Source: Takifugu bimaculatus (lineage: Eukaryota > Chordata > Actinopteri > Tetraodontiformes > Tetraodontidae). From it: a stretch of DNA of 64,000 nt. The translations under genes and the position numbers were made by a program. The notes below the pieces were generated by a model. It was given only the letters and a program-made list of their open reading frames with translations. It did no database searches and was not told the origin of the DNA. Where the stretch lies: contig CP034989.1 of the NCBI GenBank assembly GCA_004026145.2, forward strand, positions 3,615,208 through 3,679,207. Direction: 5' to 3'. Positions 37,514-50,313 of this stretch are shown here, piece after piece. Positions within the stretch are counted from its first letter, which is position 1. Each line of letters opens with the position of its first letter.

Positions 37514-40500
37514 GGTGAGCCACGGAACATAAAATGGTGTCTTCTGAGAGGAGTTAAAGAGTTTAATGTCCAGTGAGGACACGGGGACGCGTGCGCCGCT
37601 ACGGCTGCCTGAAGTGACACGTTTCCTGTCCAGCGACGCCTCACACAGGCTGCCTGTGATGTCACTGAAGGATGCAGATGGAGATCTTTCCGCTGGCAGA
37701 GCGACGTGGTTATGGACCAACGCGCTGCTGCCGGCGCCATAAGGAAGAGAAATTCCCACCGATTAAACACTGTTGCCACAATATCGAATTGATTATTTTA
37801 ATATTAGTCAAAAAGGGAGGTCACGAATGAGGCCTGCCAGAGCAACGTGCACTTTAGAGAGGTTATTCTTCAAAGTGATGGACTTGAGGAGATGAGAGTG
37901 CTTAGTTAGACCCTGTGTTGGACCCTGGCAACGTGTTTGGGCACACGTGCGTCGGTGTTTCCCGATTTCGCCGATATATCTTTGAGATGACCTCGCAGCT
38001 CTGTCAACCAAAACCTGATCTGAGAGCAGCCAGGAGGTGACGTGTTATTTTTGTGGAATTAGTGAGCGCGCGCCTGCCGGTGTTGCTCTGCGCCCGATAT
38101 CCATCCACTTGCCATTTCTGGGTGACCCCGTGCACCTTTCGAATGTAGCGCCTGATGTCTCAAAACCTGACGTGCGCACGCACGTGGATATGAATGGATG
38201 GTCACGATGCGCGGGAGGACAACACCAGCCGACATCCCAGCGGGCCTGGTTAAGATGGCGGCTTCAATTACCTACAAGCGTGTCAGGTCAAGCGGAACGA
38301 GTCTCACCGCTGACAGAAAGATAAAACCGACTCTCAACCAGCAGCAGATCTGGAGAGATGTGACGCTTCTCAGAGAGCAGAGCGTCAATTTAGGGCTTTT
38401 TATAGTCCAGTAATTAACTTAATCTAAAAATATTCAATAACCCCTGTGATTATTCATAGAGGATAAATCATTTTTTGACAGAACTATTTCTCTGGACCAT
38501 TTCAGAGTGCTACTGCTTCTTATCAGCCGCGAGAGGGGTTCTCTGTAATATGGGGGGAAATAGGATGAGGGAAGATGCAGATGAAAGCGCAGCTATTGAT
38601 TTTCAGCTTTATGTAGCGGCTTTGTCAGGCTCCAGCAGCGCTCGCCGTGAAACCAACGCTCACTTCCACACCACGGGCTATAAACATGTAAGCTTTAAAA
38701 CACACAAAACAACAGAGAACTCGCTCCAAATCCATTACAAATGGGCTATTAAGAAGCTGGAAAGTGACACTTTAGGTTTATTTTATCATTTGACATTAAT
38801 GTTTCTTGCTTTTATGCCAATTGCCACTGAAAATTAGGGCGATTGCCTTTACGAGTACATGGGTTCCTTTCTTTTCCTCCTGCCTTTTACCGTCTACATC
38901 TTATTTATGCATCTCGAAGCAACCTGTTAAGTGTGAACTAAATTACAGAGAAAAACACAAACTCTCAAGTAGAAATGGAAAATGAATATAAGGTGGCAGC
39001 CGTCAGCAAGAAAAAGCATATTGGTTAGAATAAAGAGGTTCACGCTGAGACGGAGAGCGGGGGTCAAAATGACACAGCCGATTGAATCACTGCCAGTCCG
39101 AATGCTTTCACTTAACCCAAGACACACGGTGCTCGTGCTTGAAATGAAATGGAAGGAGCGAGAGTCCAAACAGCGCAGGGGAAGATGCAGAGAGGCTGCA
39201 TCAGAAGGGTGGGAAAGCACATTTCCAACCGTCTGACAGCACGTCACACTCTCACAGACTCAAACCCACATCAAATGTGCAGCAAGAACTTAATGCTCCT
39301 GCGAAATGTCAGCAGTTGTGCTCCAGCAATTACTGAACACACATTAGTGCTGAGAAGCACAGGTAGGGAGACGTGAACCCACAGCTAATGGTGGCCAGAT
39401 CCAGAACAAACCAGCCCATACTAGTTGGACACCAACTGGTGGAGACCCAAGGTGAAGACTGGTCAGTGTCATAGATGGTGGATGAGCACAGGGATGGCAG
39501 GAAGTACTCTATCCTTTAAATAGACACAATTCAATAAGAATGTTTCACCTGAATTCACCTAAAAATGCCCAGAAACATCTCCAGAAGCTTCGCTAAGCGT
39601 GAGGGGAAGGCAGCTATCGCACTGTGCAGGTTTACAGGCACTCTCTTCAAAGTTTCTCAGGCCCCTCTGGTGTCCTCTGCTAACAGATTTGGGTCCTGCC
39701 GCGCAGTCAAACGCACAATACAAATGTCCGACTCCTGAACGCTCCCGTGTTCTTTCCTGTGACTGCACGCCAAGCCAACAAGGTAAAAGTGGCTCTGAGA
39801 TCTGCTATTAGACAAACCAAATCCACAACAGGAATTCAAACAATGACTTGATGAAAAACAGTGAGGAATCTCCTTAAGATGGACTCTAAGAATCGAAATG
39901 ACACTCAATTTTTGGTTGTTTTATCCTGAATTCCTTCAGTTTTGCGCCTGTCTGTGTGATCAGTCTGTGAGGATGTGTGTGTGTTACACTCCTCTGGCCA
40001 GCGGTCAGTCCTCGTCTCCCCGGCTCTGTCCCTGGGCGCTGTGTGCGGAGATACGCTCCAAGCCACACAAACAGCCACCGAGACAAGCACAACCAAAAGA
40101 GGAAAGCAGGTGAGTCTACGCCCTCCTCCTGACGTTCCAGGAAATAAACACAGGTAAACAAATCTGTCCACATCCACCTGCCGTCAAATAGTAACTATTG
40201 CATGAATTAAATGTGATTAAAGCCAATTTCAAGATCACTTTCACCATCCACCTCCAGGACTGATCACAGCCAAACCTGTTGAGAGGTGATTACTAAAACA
40301 GATAGATCTCAAAGAGCAACACATCACGCTGGCAGGATGCAGAAGAAACAAAAACATCAACATCCATCAGTGTTAAAATGGTTGCAAGGTCATTTTTACG
40401 GCTTTATGGCACCGGCGGGATCCATCACCCCCAACTGGAGAAGAGTTGGAAGAACGGCCGACGAGAGCTTCGACGGCTCATCCAGGGGGTCACAGAAGAA

Positions 40501-42613
40501 CCCAGAACAGCATCAGGAGAGCTGCAAGCCCCACTCACCTCAGCGGAGGTCAGTGTTTAAGATTCAGCAAGAACAAAGGGATGGTGGAAGAATTCCAAGA
40601 TGAAAAGCAGTGCTGAGAGGAAAGAACAATCAGGATCCCGTGGCGTTCGCTGAAGAGCCGGAGGTAGCAGGTGCTCGGGCCATTACGTCTGGTGTAAAAC
40701 ACACGATTTCATTAAGAATAATGGCAGCAGTCACACAGCAGTAGCCGTGTGATGAGCTGTGGCCACTTTACTGCATCAGGACCCGGACGGCTCCTCGACC
40801 AGAGGCTCCCGAGGGAGACCCATCTCAAGCACACGGAAGCAGTGAAGCAAAGTCAAAGTCTGGTCTGAAATCTGTCTGAGATGTTGAAGCGTGACCTTAA
40901 ACCAAGCTTTCTTCGTGTCCATGTTCATCTCTCCAGTGTGGCCGAATCAGAACAAACCCCGTGGTTAGCTAAAGTCCTTGCACAGTGATGTGAAAGACTC
41001 CGTTATCACGATCAGGGGCCGATGTTGGGGCCAATGGTGGCACCACCAGCTGTGGTTGAGAACCTTGAAGCTCCTTGGGTACGTCAGCAATGCGCTGCAG
41101 CGTAATAATGATAGTACAACACACTCCAGAAGCAGAGCAATTCCCTGAACTCAAACTGACATCGCTCACATAATTACAGTGTCACGCGATGCATAACCAA
41201 GCATAAAGCTAAGCAAGCAGCAGCCCTGTTATCGTGTACGACACGTACAGAGCGTCGCAAGCTCTCCGTGATCCGTCTGTAACTGATCTATTCGGTCCAC
41301 TCAAGAGTTGAAGAAGCTGCATTATTAAATCATTGAAGCTGCGTAGCTGGAAGCTAGCAGCTCAACGAGCATCAGTCTCGGGAGCTCGCAGTTTCTGGGC
41401 CACGAGTTGCACCAGCTCGGAGGAGTATCTGGATAATTTTATAGAACAGTTAAAAGTTACTGGATTTGTGGGTTGATTTAATTTAAATCCCTATTTAATG
41501 AATAACAGAGGATCAAAATGTGATGCTAACGATTAATCGGGCTATGCTGAGCGTGGCCTAAGCCTCCAAAGACAGGGCGCATGTGTTTCCACTGATGGCT
41601 AAAAATGAACACATTATGCCTCCGATATTAAAGTCTGTGAGTTAGAATTTTCCTCTCTATAGGATTCATTATCGTCTCTCAGTGGGTATTTGGAGACCTA
41701 GACTCTATAGGGTACATGGGCAGCAGTGGTTTCACATGGTGACTCGACGCGGACCTAATTGCTGGATTCCTCATGATCCTAGCAACAGAGGAGCTGTTGC
41801 TAGCCAATTTCTGCCTGCTATGACAAGAGCAGCCTAGCAGTGGTGATCAGTTACCCGTGGCCTTTCATCTCTCCGGACGGGAGGCAGGCCTGCGCGGCTC
41901 CGCCACTTTCTGACAGCATGGGGGCACTTTCCCGGTCAGCCGTTTGAACCCTTTTGAAAATCTATACGCTTCCCGGTTTCAGCCCTCGGTTAGCCCCGAC
42001 TCCTTCAGTCGCCTTTCACGATTTCCCACCCGCTTCCTCAACTCTCTCCTTCTCCTTCAGAGCAGGGCCCCACTGGCATGCAGATTACTTTATGGATCCA
42101 CAGGCCAATCGATGAAGCCTCTACATTAAAGAAGAGTGGCCTGACTCCTCAGCCCATCATGGACCCACTGTGGCCTTAATTAGATGACTTCTTTTGTCGA
42201 GTAAATGGGAGAGGAGCAGCAGCGTGGAAATTAGAGGGGGGGGGGGAGTACACAAGAGGAGGTAATCCCTCACACATGAAACAAAACAATGGTCGGTGGG
42301 AGAAATCAATGGCTCCTCCGTGGCACCGAGGAAAGGCTGGCAAGAGTGTTTACCTGTCCCAAGCAACTTAAAAGGTATTTCCGCTCCTGTGTTTAAGAGT
42401 TTTATCGATAATCTGCCTAATTGAACTTTTCAGTTTGGATTAACCAGCCAGTGTGTGAATGGAAGTTGGCTTTGGGGAGGAAGGCGACGGGCCGAGAATG
42501 CATTTGTGATCGAGCTATGGGGACGACCACGGAGCGAGGAAATGGAATTTTGCTGCAGAAGAATAGCGAAGCAAACAAACCCACGCCGGAATATGTGGTG
42601 AGCAGCCAAGTGT

Positions 42614-42657
42614 GGGTGCACGGAGGTACACGGGTGCACGGAGGTACACGGAGGTAC
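42614..42657. repeat. 18-bp short tandem repeat (GGGTGCACGGAGGTACAC)
   Basis: Two copies of the 18-base unit followed by a half copy (GGAGGTAC). Confidence 0.9.
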
Positions 42658-45243
42658 AGCTGCTTGTGATGGCAGCATAGGCATCTGTACATTAATGGCC
42701 CAGCAGCTTTCTATGGAGAGAATCTGCAGCCAGACAGACAGACAGATAGACAGGATGTCAAGGCTTTTCTAATCAATGCACCTGCTCATGAATGCATCAA
42801 TCCCACAAAGGCTGAAAATGAAACAGGAAGCCCACTGGAGACGGACTGCCTGCGTCGGTATGTACCAACCAAGGAAATAAGCCCATATTGAACCTTTCTT
42901 TGGTGCAGGGCTCCTCTGAAACACTTTCACTCCCACTGTGTAATTCATCCTGTATTACAGCTTTTAAGGCTGCTGATAAGGGGCATCAAACCTGAGACTG
43001 CGTTACCAAAGCTTTCTGAGACGAACAAGAGGAAGCAAGTTTTAGACTTGACATTTCAGTTTTGATTATTCAGCCCCCTTTTACAGCTATTCTTTGCAAG
43101 ACTGCTGGAAGCCTATAGGGGCCATGCATCAACAGCACATTGGCGTGCAGCCACAGACTCTGAGGTCTGGGTTTGACCCTCCGCCACGCCAGAACATTCA
43201 CATTGTTGTTTTTGGAGCAGCTTTAGAAAAGCGTCTCTTTGTCCAGATCACCGAGGCTTCTCCACGTCTGCAACCTTCTTCCACCTGTATCTGCGATGAA
43301 GCTGCAGCTTCTCCAGAGGCTCATCTCAGCTTTAAAGTCCTCAGGAGCAGCCACACGTGGTCTCCTCCACACAGCCATGCACTCTGTGAGCCCGACGTCC
43401 TCCGTGCAGACTTCCATACGTATATTTCCCTTCTTTATTAAACAATAGATGAAGAACTCTGCTACATTCAGTGAGTTTGTTTCTTCATCTCACCACTCGC
43501 CATTAACCATCTGCTGCCATGTCAAGTCACATGTGACTCCTCAGATGATCAACAATGATGAAGACTTGGACTGTTGGATCTGTTGGATCTGCTTCAGCCG
43601 GAGTAAATAGAATTTTTCTTTCTTCAGTCGAGACCTGGGGACGTGTTCTTCCTCTCGTCGCTCCAAACGAAGCCACAGAATATTGAAATAAATGTTGGTG
43701 TTATCTAACTGGAGACCTCATTTACACCTGAGTCTGAGTGTGGGTGAGCGAAACACCTTAGCAACCCTTTTGCACAGTTGTTATACATCTTTAATTTACA
43801 TTTTATTGCATCCGTGGGAGATATAAATATGCATGGTGGAGTTTGTCATCAACTTTTCCTCCACCTATTCCTGTCTATTTAATGTTTAGATGTCGTATCT
43901 ATTAAAAAATTACCCACAGCAGCAAAGGAGTGGGGGGGGGGGTAAGAAAGACCGAGAGAGGGTGATTAAATTAGGGAATGTGTCTCAAACTCTGTCTGCA
44001 GCAGCTGTACATCGACCCAAACCACCGAACTTCAACCTTTAATAGCGACAGAGTACACAACGGCATCATGTAAGGTGCCAGCTGGGCACTTTTGAAGTTG
44101 GTTGCTGCCTCATCAGCACACAGGAGGGAGATGCAGGAGAAAAAAGCCTGGGTTTGATGCCTTGATCTGACAGCAGCTTCCCCCACCAAGAAGAGCAAAA
44201 AGGACAAACAAATAAGGGTGAAGCAAGAAAAACAAAGAGGGGGGAAAAAGGAAAAGATGACGACAAGGTGACAGAAGAAGCAAAGCAAAGGTATTAAAAA
44301 GTCTGATCATTTGTTTCACTGGGGAATGAGTCACAGAAGAAAAAAGCTTTGAAAATAAGCAGCAGCAGTGAGAAACACACTGTTGTTGATCACAATAGAC
44401 GGGATCTTCAAGCTGGTTGGAGGCCCGGTGTAATTAGCTTTGGATAGAAGCAAACAGCAGGCAGCAAAATAAGATGCATGGAAAAATCTGGATGTAAAGG
44501 GCAGATGGCATGTGGAGATATAACGCTTAATGCCACTTGTGGAAATGTGCAAACAGCATGACCTTAAGAATAACAAATAATATGGATAAAGCGTGTGTAC
44601 GGCATCCAAAGTTGGTGGAATCAGGACGCAGCAAATAGTAAAAAGCAGAATAAATATGCCAGAAATGTTCAGAAATATGCATTCTGAATGGATTCCACAG
44701 CCTGTTCTAACATATATGTTATAATACGGCTGCAGTCTCTGTAAGGTAGAGATACAACTACATTTCCCATGAGCCCCCAGTGAGGGAAAACTTAAACGAA
44801 GCATCTAACTTAAGTTTGGCCACTTTTAATTCAGGGAATAAATAAGAAAGTGTGGCTGAACATCAGCAGGGAGACCAGGGAGGGGGTCGGTGCATGTGCA
44901 GGCCCCGCTGTCACAGTCTAATCACAGCCTTTGATAAATTGTGTTCCAAAGCACAATTAAACACAAAACGAGTCTGAAGGATCCAGATCTGACTGAAACG
45001 AGGGCCGACAGATGGAAGAAACAGGGGTGGGAACAAAAGGGCAACGAGAATCAAGACGAAAGACAACACAATCTCGCGGGGTCCCGGGGTCCATTCTCTG
45101 AGACTTGTTGACGTGAACCCCCCCGCCCTGGAGTCGTGCCGGGTGTAAAAATGCTCCATTAGAAGCAACTCTCGCATTAAAACAAAAGGCAAACTGTCAC
45201 ATCGGCAGCCCATCACAGACAAAACAGAGCAAGAGGTGCTTAC

Positions 45244-45358
45244 CAATGTACTCGAAGACGTAGACGACAAAGAAGGGCGTGACCAGGTCGTTGATGCCTT
45301 GCACGTAGCCGCTGGCGGGATGGCGGATGGCCCAGATGAAGAGGATCCGTTCAAATAT
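45244..45358 (-). CDS. tbc1d22a: tbc1d22a exon carrying the glutamine finger (SGYVQG)
   Basis: 115-bp exon starting in phase 0 and ending with one extra base (G). It reads IFERILFIWAIRHPASGYVQ, then GINDLVTPFFVVYVFEYI. YVQG is the TBC glutamine-finger motif; the Gln codon CAA is at 45299-45301. The acceptor is ttcaag|AT and the donor ATTG|gtaagc. The G joins AG of the next exon to make Glu. The segment is among the most conserved of the family, and the match is unambiguous. Confidence 0.93.
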
Positions 45359-48300
45359 CTTGAAAGGGAACACAAGGATTCAGTCTGACGCCGGCTCATG
45401 CAAAGCTGCTAACTTAAAATCAAAGGTGTTTTTCAGGAGAACAAATTGCTGCTCTTGAATGTGAGGCTGATTGAAACACAGCTGAGGACTTTATGAGGAG
45501 GGAAAAGGAGAAACCAGGATTTTCAGTCTTGCCAAGGCAATAAGGTGGGCGGCGGGAAGATCGAGTCTAGCACGGCAGTCTGGCACATATGTAGAGATGG
45601 AGTTTAAGGCCGTCTAAGCTGCTTAAAACAATTCTTTTTAGTGTCGCAGTTATGGAAGATTTGGTCGCCGTTTGCTTCAACATCCATACATTTTAGACCA
45701 CATTACATACATTTTTGTTCTCTGCAGCAACAATTTGATGATTCCAGCTGCAGGAATCGAGCAGAAATTCACATTTCTAAAGCCAAATACTTCTTTTAAT
45801 GATGATGTAGGTCACAGAACATAAAAGTGACATTTGGAGTTGTTAAACCAGATGAAAAGCTTGATTTTTCATTAGAGGGAAACTAATATTGTCTATAAAT
45901 CTGCCCGGACGGGCAAATGTGCAAGGCAGATATCTCGTCAGTTCGCATTAAGAAGAAATGTAGGTGGGTTTTAAATGAACTCCAAATGAAATAAATGGAG
46001 ATAGAAGTTGGTCGGGACCAGCGCTGGCCGATGTTTTCCCCTCTCCCCATCTCACAGCATCATTTCCTCTGCTGCTTTTTTTTTTTTTTCTTTGCACAAT
46101 AGCGGTTCACTTTGAAGCATTTCTGCTTTGCTTTTGCCCTTTGTCAAATCATTATTCACTTTCTCGCTCTCCTCCCTGGTGAATCCACCCCGCTTTTAAT
46201 CTCAGTATTGTTTTTAGTTTGCCTTTTTTTCCTCCTTTACTTTCCGTCTGTGGTATGGATTAATTCATAAAGCTGCCGACCGCAATGACTCTCACAGGCC
46301 TGGACTCCCAACAAACCCTCAACCCCCCCCCCACCCCAAGCGTACGCTTTCTGGAAACATGGTTATGGGGGCAGTGACGTCCTGTATCTTTTTCAAAAGT
46401 GAATAAATCGACATTAAAACGGCCAGAGATGCTACGTGAAACATCTCTGGTCGTCTCCACACATCCCCCTCCTCGTCCTATATCAAGGGGACGCTGATGC
46501 CGGTGGGGCAGTGGGGAACGGCCTCAGAGGCTAACACAGGTAGCCTCTCACACCGTCCGTGACACAGGGAACCAGTTCACGCACCAGCCCCCAGCGACTC
46601 TGCAAGGCTCACGTATCTGTTCCGCCTCAGATGTCACCCAAGCATCATTTCTGACTGTCAACCAAGCTAACGAGCTCTTGAAAAGGCAGGTGACGACATC
46701 AAGCTAACAGATGTTGTTTTCTTTCTGTGCTTTGTTAGAGCAGAGTTCAGCCCAATTAGAGGAAATTAAAATTTTCTAAAACTTCTGAGAAATGACGCTC
46801 TATTGCATCCACACACAACACACTGCGAAGCATTGTGCACCAAACTATATTAAGATAAAAGACGAGTGATCGGTCTTTTTTCTTTCATCCTTTTCTTGTT
46901 GAAAAGGTGTTTTTGCTTATTATCAGCACTGCTCCAAATGTGCAACGTTCTGCAAAACAAGACGGAGTCAAACTAATAAGACTTACAAAATTAACGCTAA
47001 ATTGCTTCTGGATCCCTGAAGTGGAACAAAATGTTGACGCCATCTTTCTGGTCTTTTCCCCAGCGGTGGGGGGGGGGGGGGGTGGTGAAGCAAATGAAAC
47101 AGAGGTGACCGGGCGATGAGGAGGAACGTGTGGGAGACGGAGCTGAAACTCCAGGGAAAAGTCCGGAATATCGCTCCTGTGTAATTTGGCTGGACGACAC
47201 ATTTCTATATTTCCTCCTGTCACATTTATACGTATTTAAATAACATCGCTGCAAATAACAGTAAAGCACGTGTGCAACTACATAAATACCAGACAGCCTT
47301 GGATCTCAGAGAGGTTTGGAGACAATGAGCTCTTAGTTCCCCGAAGACAAAGCACCCAAATGAAAAAAGGTCCTGGCAGAACAAAAGTGTGCTGACCATG
47401 CAGGGTGGGTATTTCTAACTGATTGTGTTTGTGACTGCAGATATCACTTTCTGTATCCTTTGTTTTTAATTCAGTGAGTGGCCCCTCATGCAGGACATGC
47501 AGTGTGCCGCAGTAGAATCAGCCCCCGCCTTAAACTGACGGGCAACAAAATGGAAATCTGCTGTTGTCTTTATGACAGTGTACACGATGCCTTTCACTCT
47601 GCAGCAACCACAGTTTAAGTGATCGACCGCTGCAGATGTAGCCGAGTGCTTCAATCTGGGCCAACTGGACTGAAAATTCAATTCCAATTGGTCTCCTGGG
47701 ATAATAGAAGTCCTGCTGACCCAGACTGAAGCACCGGATGCTCTGGCCAGGATGATGGGAGGCTGAAGCAACACTGTAGATTAAAAGAAAGGTTGTTTGT
47801 GGCTCTTTTCCTCTGTGAAAATTAGGAACTTTTGACTTGAATCGTGGCGCTAGATAATGCAACTACGATGAGGGTTGTGGCAGGAGCGTGAGCACCAACA
47901 GGACAAAGAATCTTTTTCTCTGATCATGAGAAGGGGGGAGACTCTACTGAGGGAGGTGATGTGTGCACCCGGGGAGGAAGTCTCACCTCTTGGACAGAAG
48001 CTTGTTGAAAGAGAGGAATAAGGGGATTAGTTCTCGGTATGTCAATGTGAATCTGCAGAGAGAAAGAGAGAAAAAACAGACACAGGCAACGGGCAGGTTA
48101 GCACGGATCACGGCAATATGGAGAGGCACGGAGGCAGGGCAACAGTTAGTGATCGTCTCCTTGATTGAAGGTAAACAGGAAGGGGGCGCTGCTCTGAAAT
48201 GGGTGGCAGACGTGATCCTGAATATGTTCACGTGCGCCAACGTGTCTGCGACTTCCACAGAGCGTTTGTTGGACCACATTGACCCAGTTTCAGAGTGTCT

Positions 48301-48445
48301 GAGCAAACGCGACAGGCAGGCAGATTCATCGGAGGATCGGAGAGGCCGGACGGACGGACGGACGCAGGACGGCGGCTGGAGCCGAGCCGGCCGGAAACGC
48401 CCTGGGCGCCCTGTGATCACCGTCCCGTCTGCCTGGTCCACATAC
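45359..48445 (-). other. Intron of tbc1d22a (3.1 kb)
   Basis: Between the arginine-finger and glutamine-finger exons. Mostly unique sequence with a G run near 47070 and a T run near 46080. Nothing coding was recognised. Confidence 0.75.
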
Positions 48446-48508
48446 CTCTGTTACCTTTGGCTGCAGCACCAAAGACTCAGGAGTCATCCTGGGAATGTCT
48501 ATGTGGAT
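48446..48508 (-). CDS. tbc1d22a: tbc1d22a exon carrying the arginine finger (IHIDIPR)
   Basis: 63-bp exon, exactly 21 codons, phase 0-0: IHIDIPRMTPESLVLQPK followed by VTE. This is TBC motif I-x-x-D-x-x-R; the Arg codon (AGG, 48488-48490) is the catalytic arginine finger known from TBC Rab-GAPs. The acceptor is ctgtcag|AT and the donor GAG|gtatgt. An in-exon AAG|gtaaca looks like a second donor, but only the GAG|gtatgt site gives the family VTE and the correct frame. Because the exon is symmetric, skipping it would delete the finger without a frameshift. Confidence 0.92.
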
Positions 48509-48552
48509 CTGACAGCAACACGGGAGAAGAATGTGTTAAATACACATGTGCG

Positions 48553-48578
48553 CACACACACACACACTCACACACACA
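48553..48578. repeat. (CA)n microsatellite (UG on transcript) near an acceptor
   Basis: CA run with one TCA interruption. On the transcript strand it is a UG tract 44-70 nt upstream of the acceptor of the arginine-finger exon. Confidence 0.93.
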
Positions 48579-49681
48579 GATTGTTTCTGATTTGTAGTCA
48601 AATCAGAAACTCCAGCAGCGTTAATTGAAAAAATTCTATTTCTCTTTGATCACACTATGTGGCAATATGTGAAAAGTAATGTGATGATAATGTCATATGT
48701 CGGCAGACAGAAAATTGTAATTCATCAACGTGTGTGTTAGGGCATTAAATCTGCCGCACCTTTCCTGTCAATCACACCGGGACTGCAGCTTCAACAACCT
48801 CATAACAATAAATGTCCAATTTGAGTTGGTTTTTAATGCTAAATGTTCCTGTAAAAGTTGCAAATAGAGCCAATAACCCCAGAATATAACAGGCTTCCAC
48901 TGCAGCAAATGTGAGCGCCCCCTAGTGGCGGTAAAGCGTTCGTGAACTCAAAGGACAGTCTCGCTCCCAGGATCTAACTCCTGCATGATTACAGTCATAT
49001 TCATGTTCCTTAAAAATAGAATGAAGCTAATTCCCGCCTCTTTTTCTCCTGGGATGGAACTTTACAGCAGCAGCGCCTCAAATAGCTCGCAGTGCAAACT
49101 GGGACTTCGACAATGGCTGCAGCCATATGCATATGCATGCACCCACAAGCTGTTTTAGGCAAGGTACCAACAACATAAACAAATATATGAAAGAGACAGA
49201 TGGAGGAATACAAAGAGACAGATGGATAGATTTGGAGCGGCTTCCCATGTGAGTGCAGATAAACAGGACATATACCTGTTGGAACACACACAGCACAGTA
49301 GCGCTATATTTGCATCTGCAACTTGAGTTTCACCAACATTTGTATAATATATAATCACACCGAGGAGGAGACGGGACGCAGAAGTCGCTCCGTCAACAGA
49401 AATGGTGTTAGAACAAGCAGATCTTGGCAGGGAAAAAACAAGAAATGATCCAATCATCAAAACAAAGTGTGCCAGCTTTCTGGCACGGAACAGCGGAGAT
49501 CAATGGGAAATTGGACAGGATATCAGGGCGGCCTGGATTCTGCCTCTGAAAGCCCACTTTGACGGGTCTCATCGACAGACAGGAAGGGAAGCTGGTGGAG
49601 AGGAGCACGATTAACGTAATTATTTGCATAGAAAAATATTTATTGGAGAAGCAAACAGATCGCGACCCTCTTCTCTTTGTC

Positions 49682-49904
<223 letters not shown>

Positions 49905-50184
49905 CAGGGGCAACAGGTGACGGGAGAGAGGGGACAAAAGGATGGAATTGCTTTGGGTAATCCTGTTTTGGGTGTGGAATCCTGTTGAGACACAGATACA
50001 GATGGAGATAGGCAGACATAAAAAGGCTGCTGTCCTGGATTTGTGCTGGGGGAATGCATTAGTAACACCTGCTGAGGTTCATCTTTTATTCCGCCCCTCA
50101 CCTCCTGGGAATGAGTCTGTTGTTTGGGGGGAAAAAAGGCTGCAAAAACAAAGCAAATGTGAGGGCCGGCGAGCGCGTCTGTAC

Positions 50185-50313
50185 CTGTCTGTACGTGTCC
50201 TGGTGGTGCTCGTCGTTGCGGGAGTCGTAATATTGCTGGATGAAGCCAAAGTATTCGTGCCTCTTCCTCTTCAGGACGCTCTCTCTCCTCTCCGCATTAG
50301 CTGGGAGGTAACC
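50185..50313 (-). CDS. tbc1d22a: tbc1d22a exon: GYLPAN...YYDSRND...QDTYRQ
   Basis: 129-bp exon with phase 0 at both ends, 43 codons. It begins GYLPANAERRESVLKRKR and ends HHQDTYRQ, with the family-typical YYDSRND stretch between. The acceptor is cgcag|GG and the donor CAG|gtacag. The QDTYRQ end runs directly into the IHIDIPR arginine-finger motif of the next exon. A CCAG/ACAG tetranucleotide array lies about 280 nt downstream in the intron. Confidence 0.92.

Larger units (their letters stand above)
33769..45243 (-). other. Intron of tbc1d22a (11.5 kb), largest complete intron
   Basis: Between the FEYI and EEEVENF exons. It contains a G run (35106-35118), a CA repeat (37487-37513), a small GGAGGTACAC repeat (42614-42657) and a G run near 43931. 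The 35.7-36.6 kb part differs in texture from its surroundings and may be a decayed interspersed repeat. Open frames here (up to 190 codons) match no family I know. Confidence 0.7.

Noticed and set aside
37207..37779. 190-codon minus-strand frame
   Set aside because: Runs through a CA repeat (VCVCVC) and otherwise resembles no family; no splice-consistent role in tbc1d22a.
47963..48628. 221-codon plus-strand frame
   Set aside because: Antisense to the secure arginine-finger exon, and ends in CA-repeat translation; no homology recognised.
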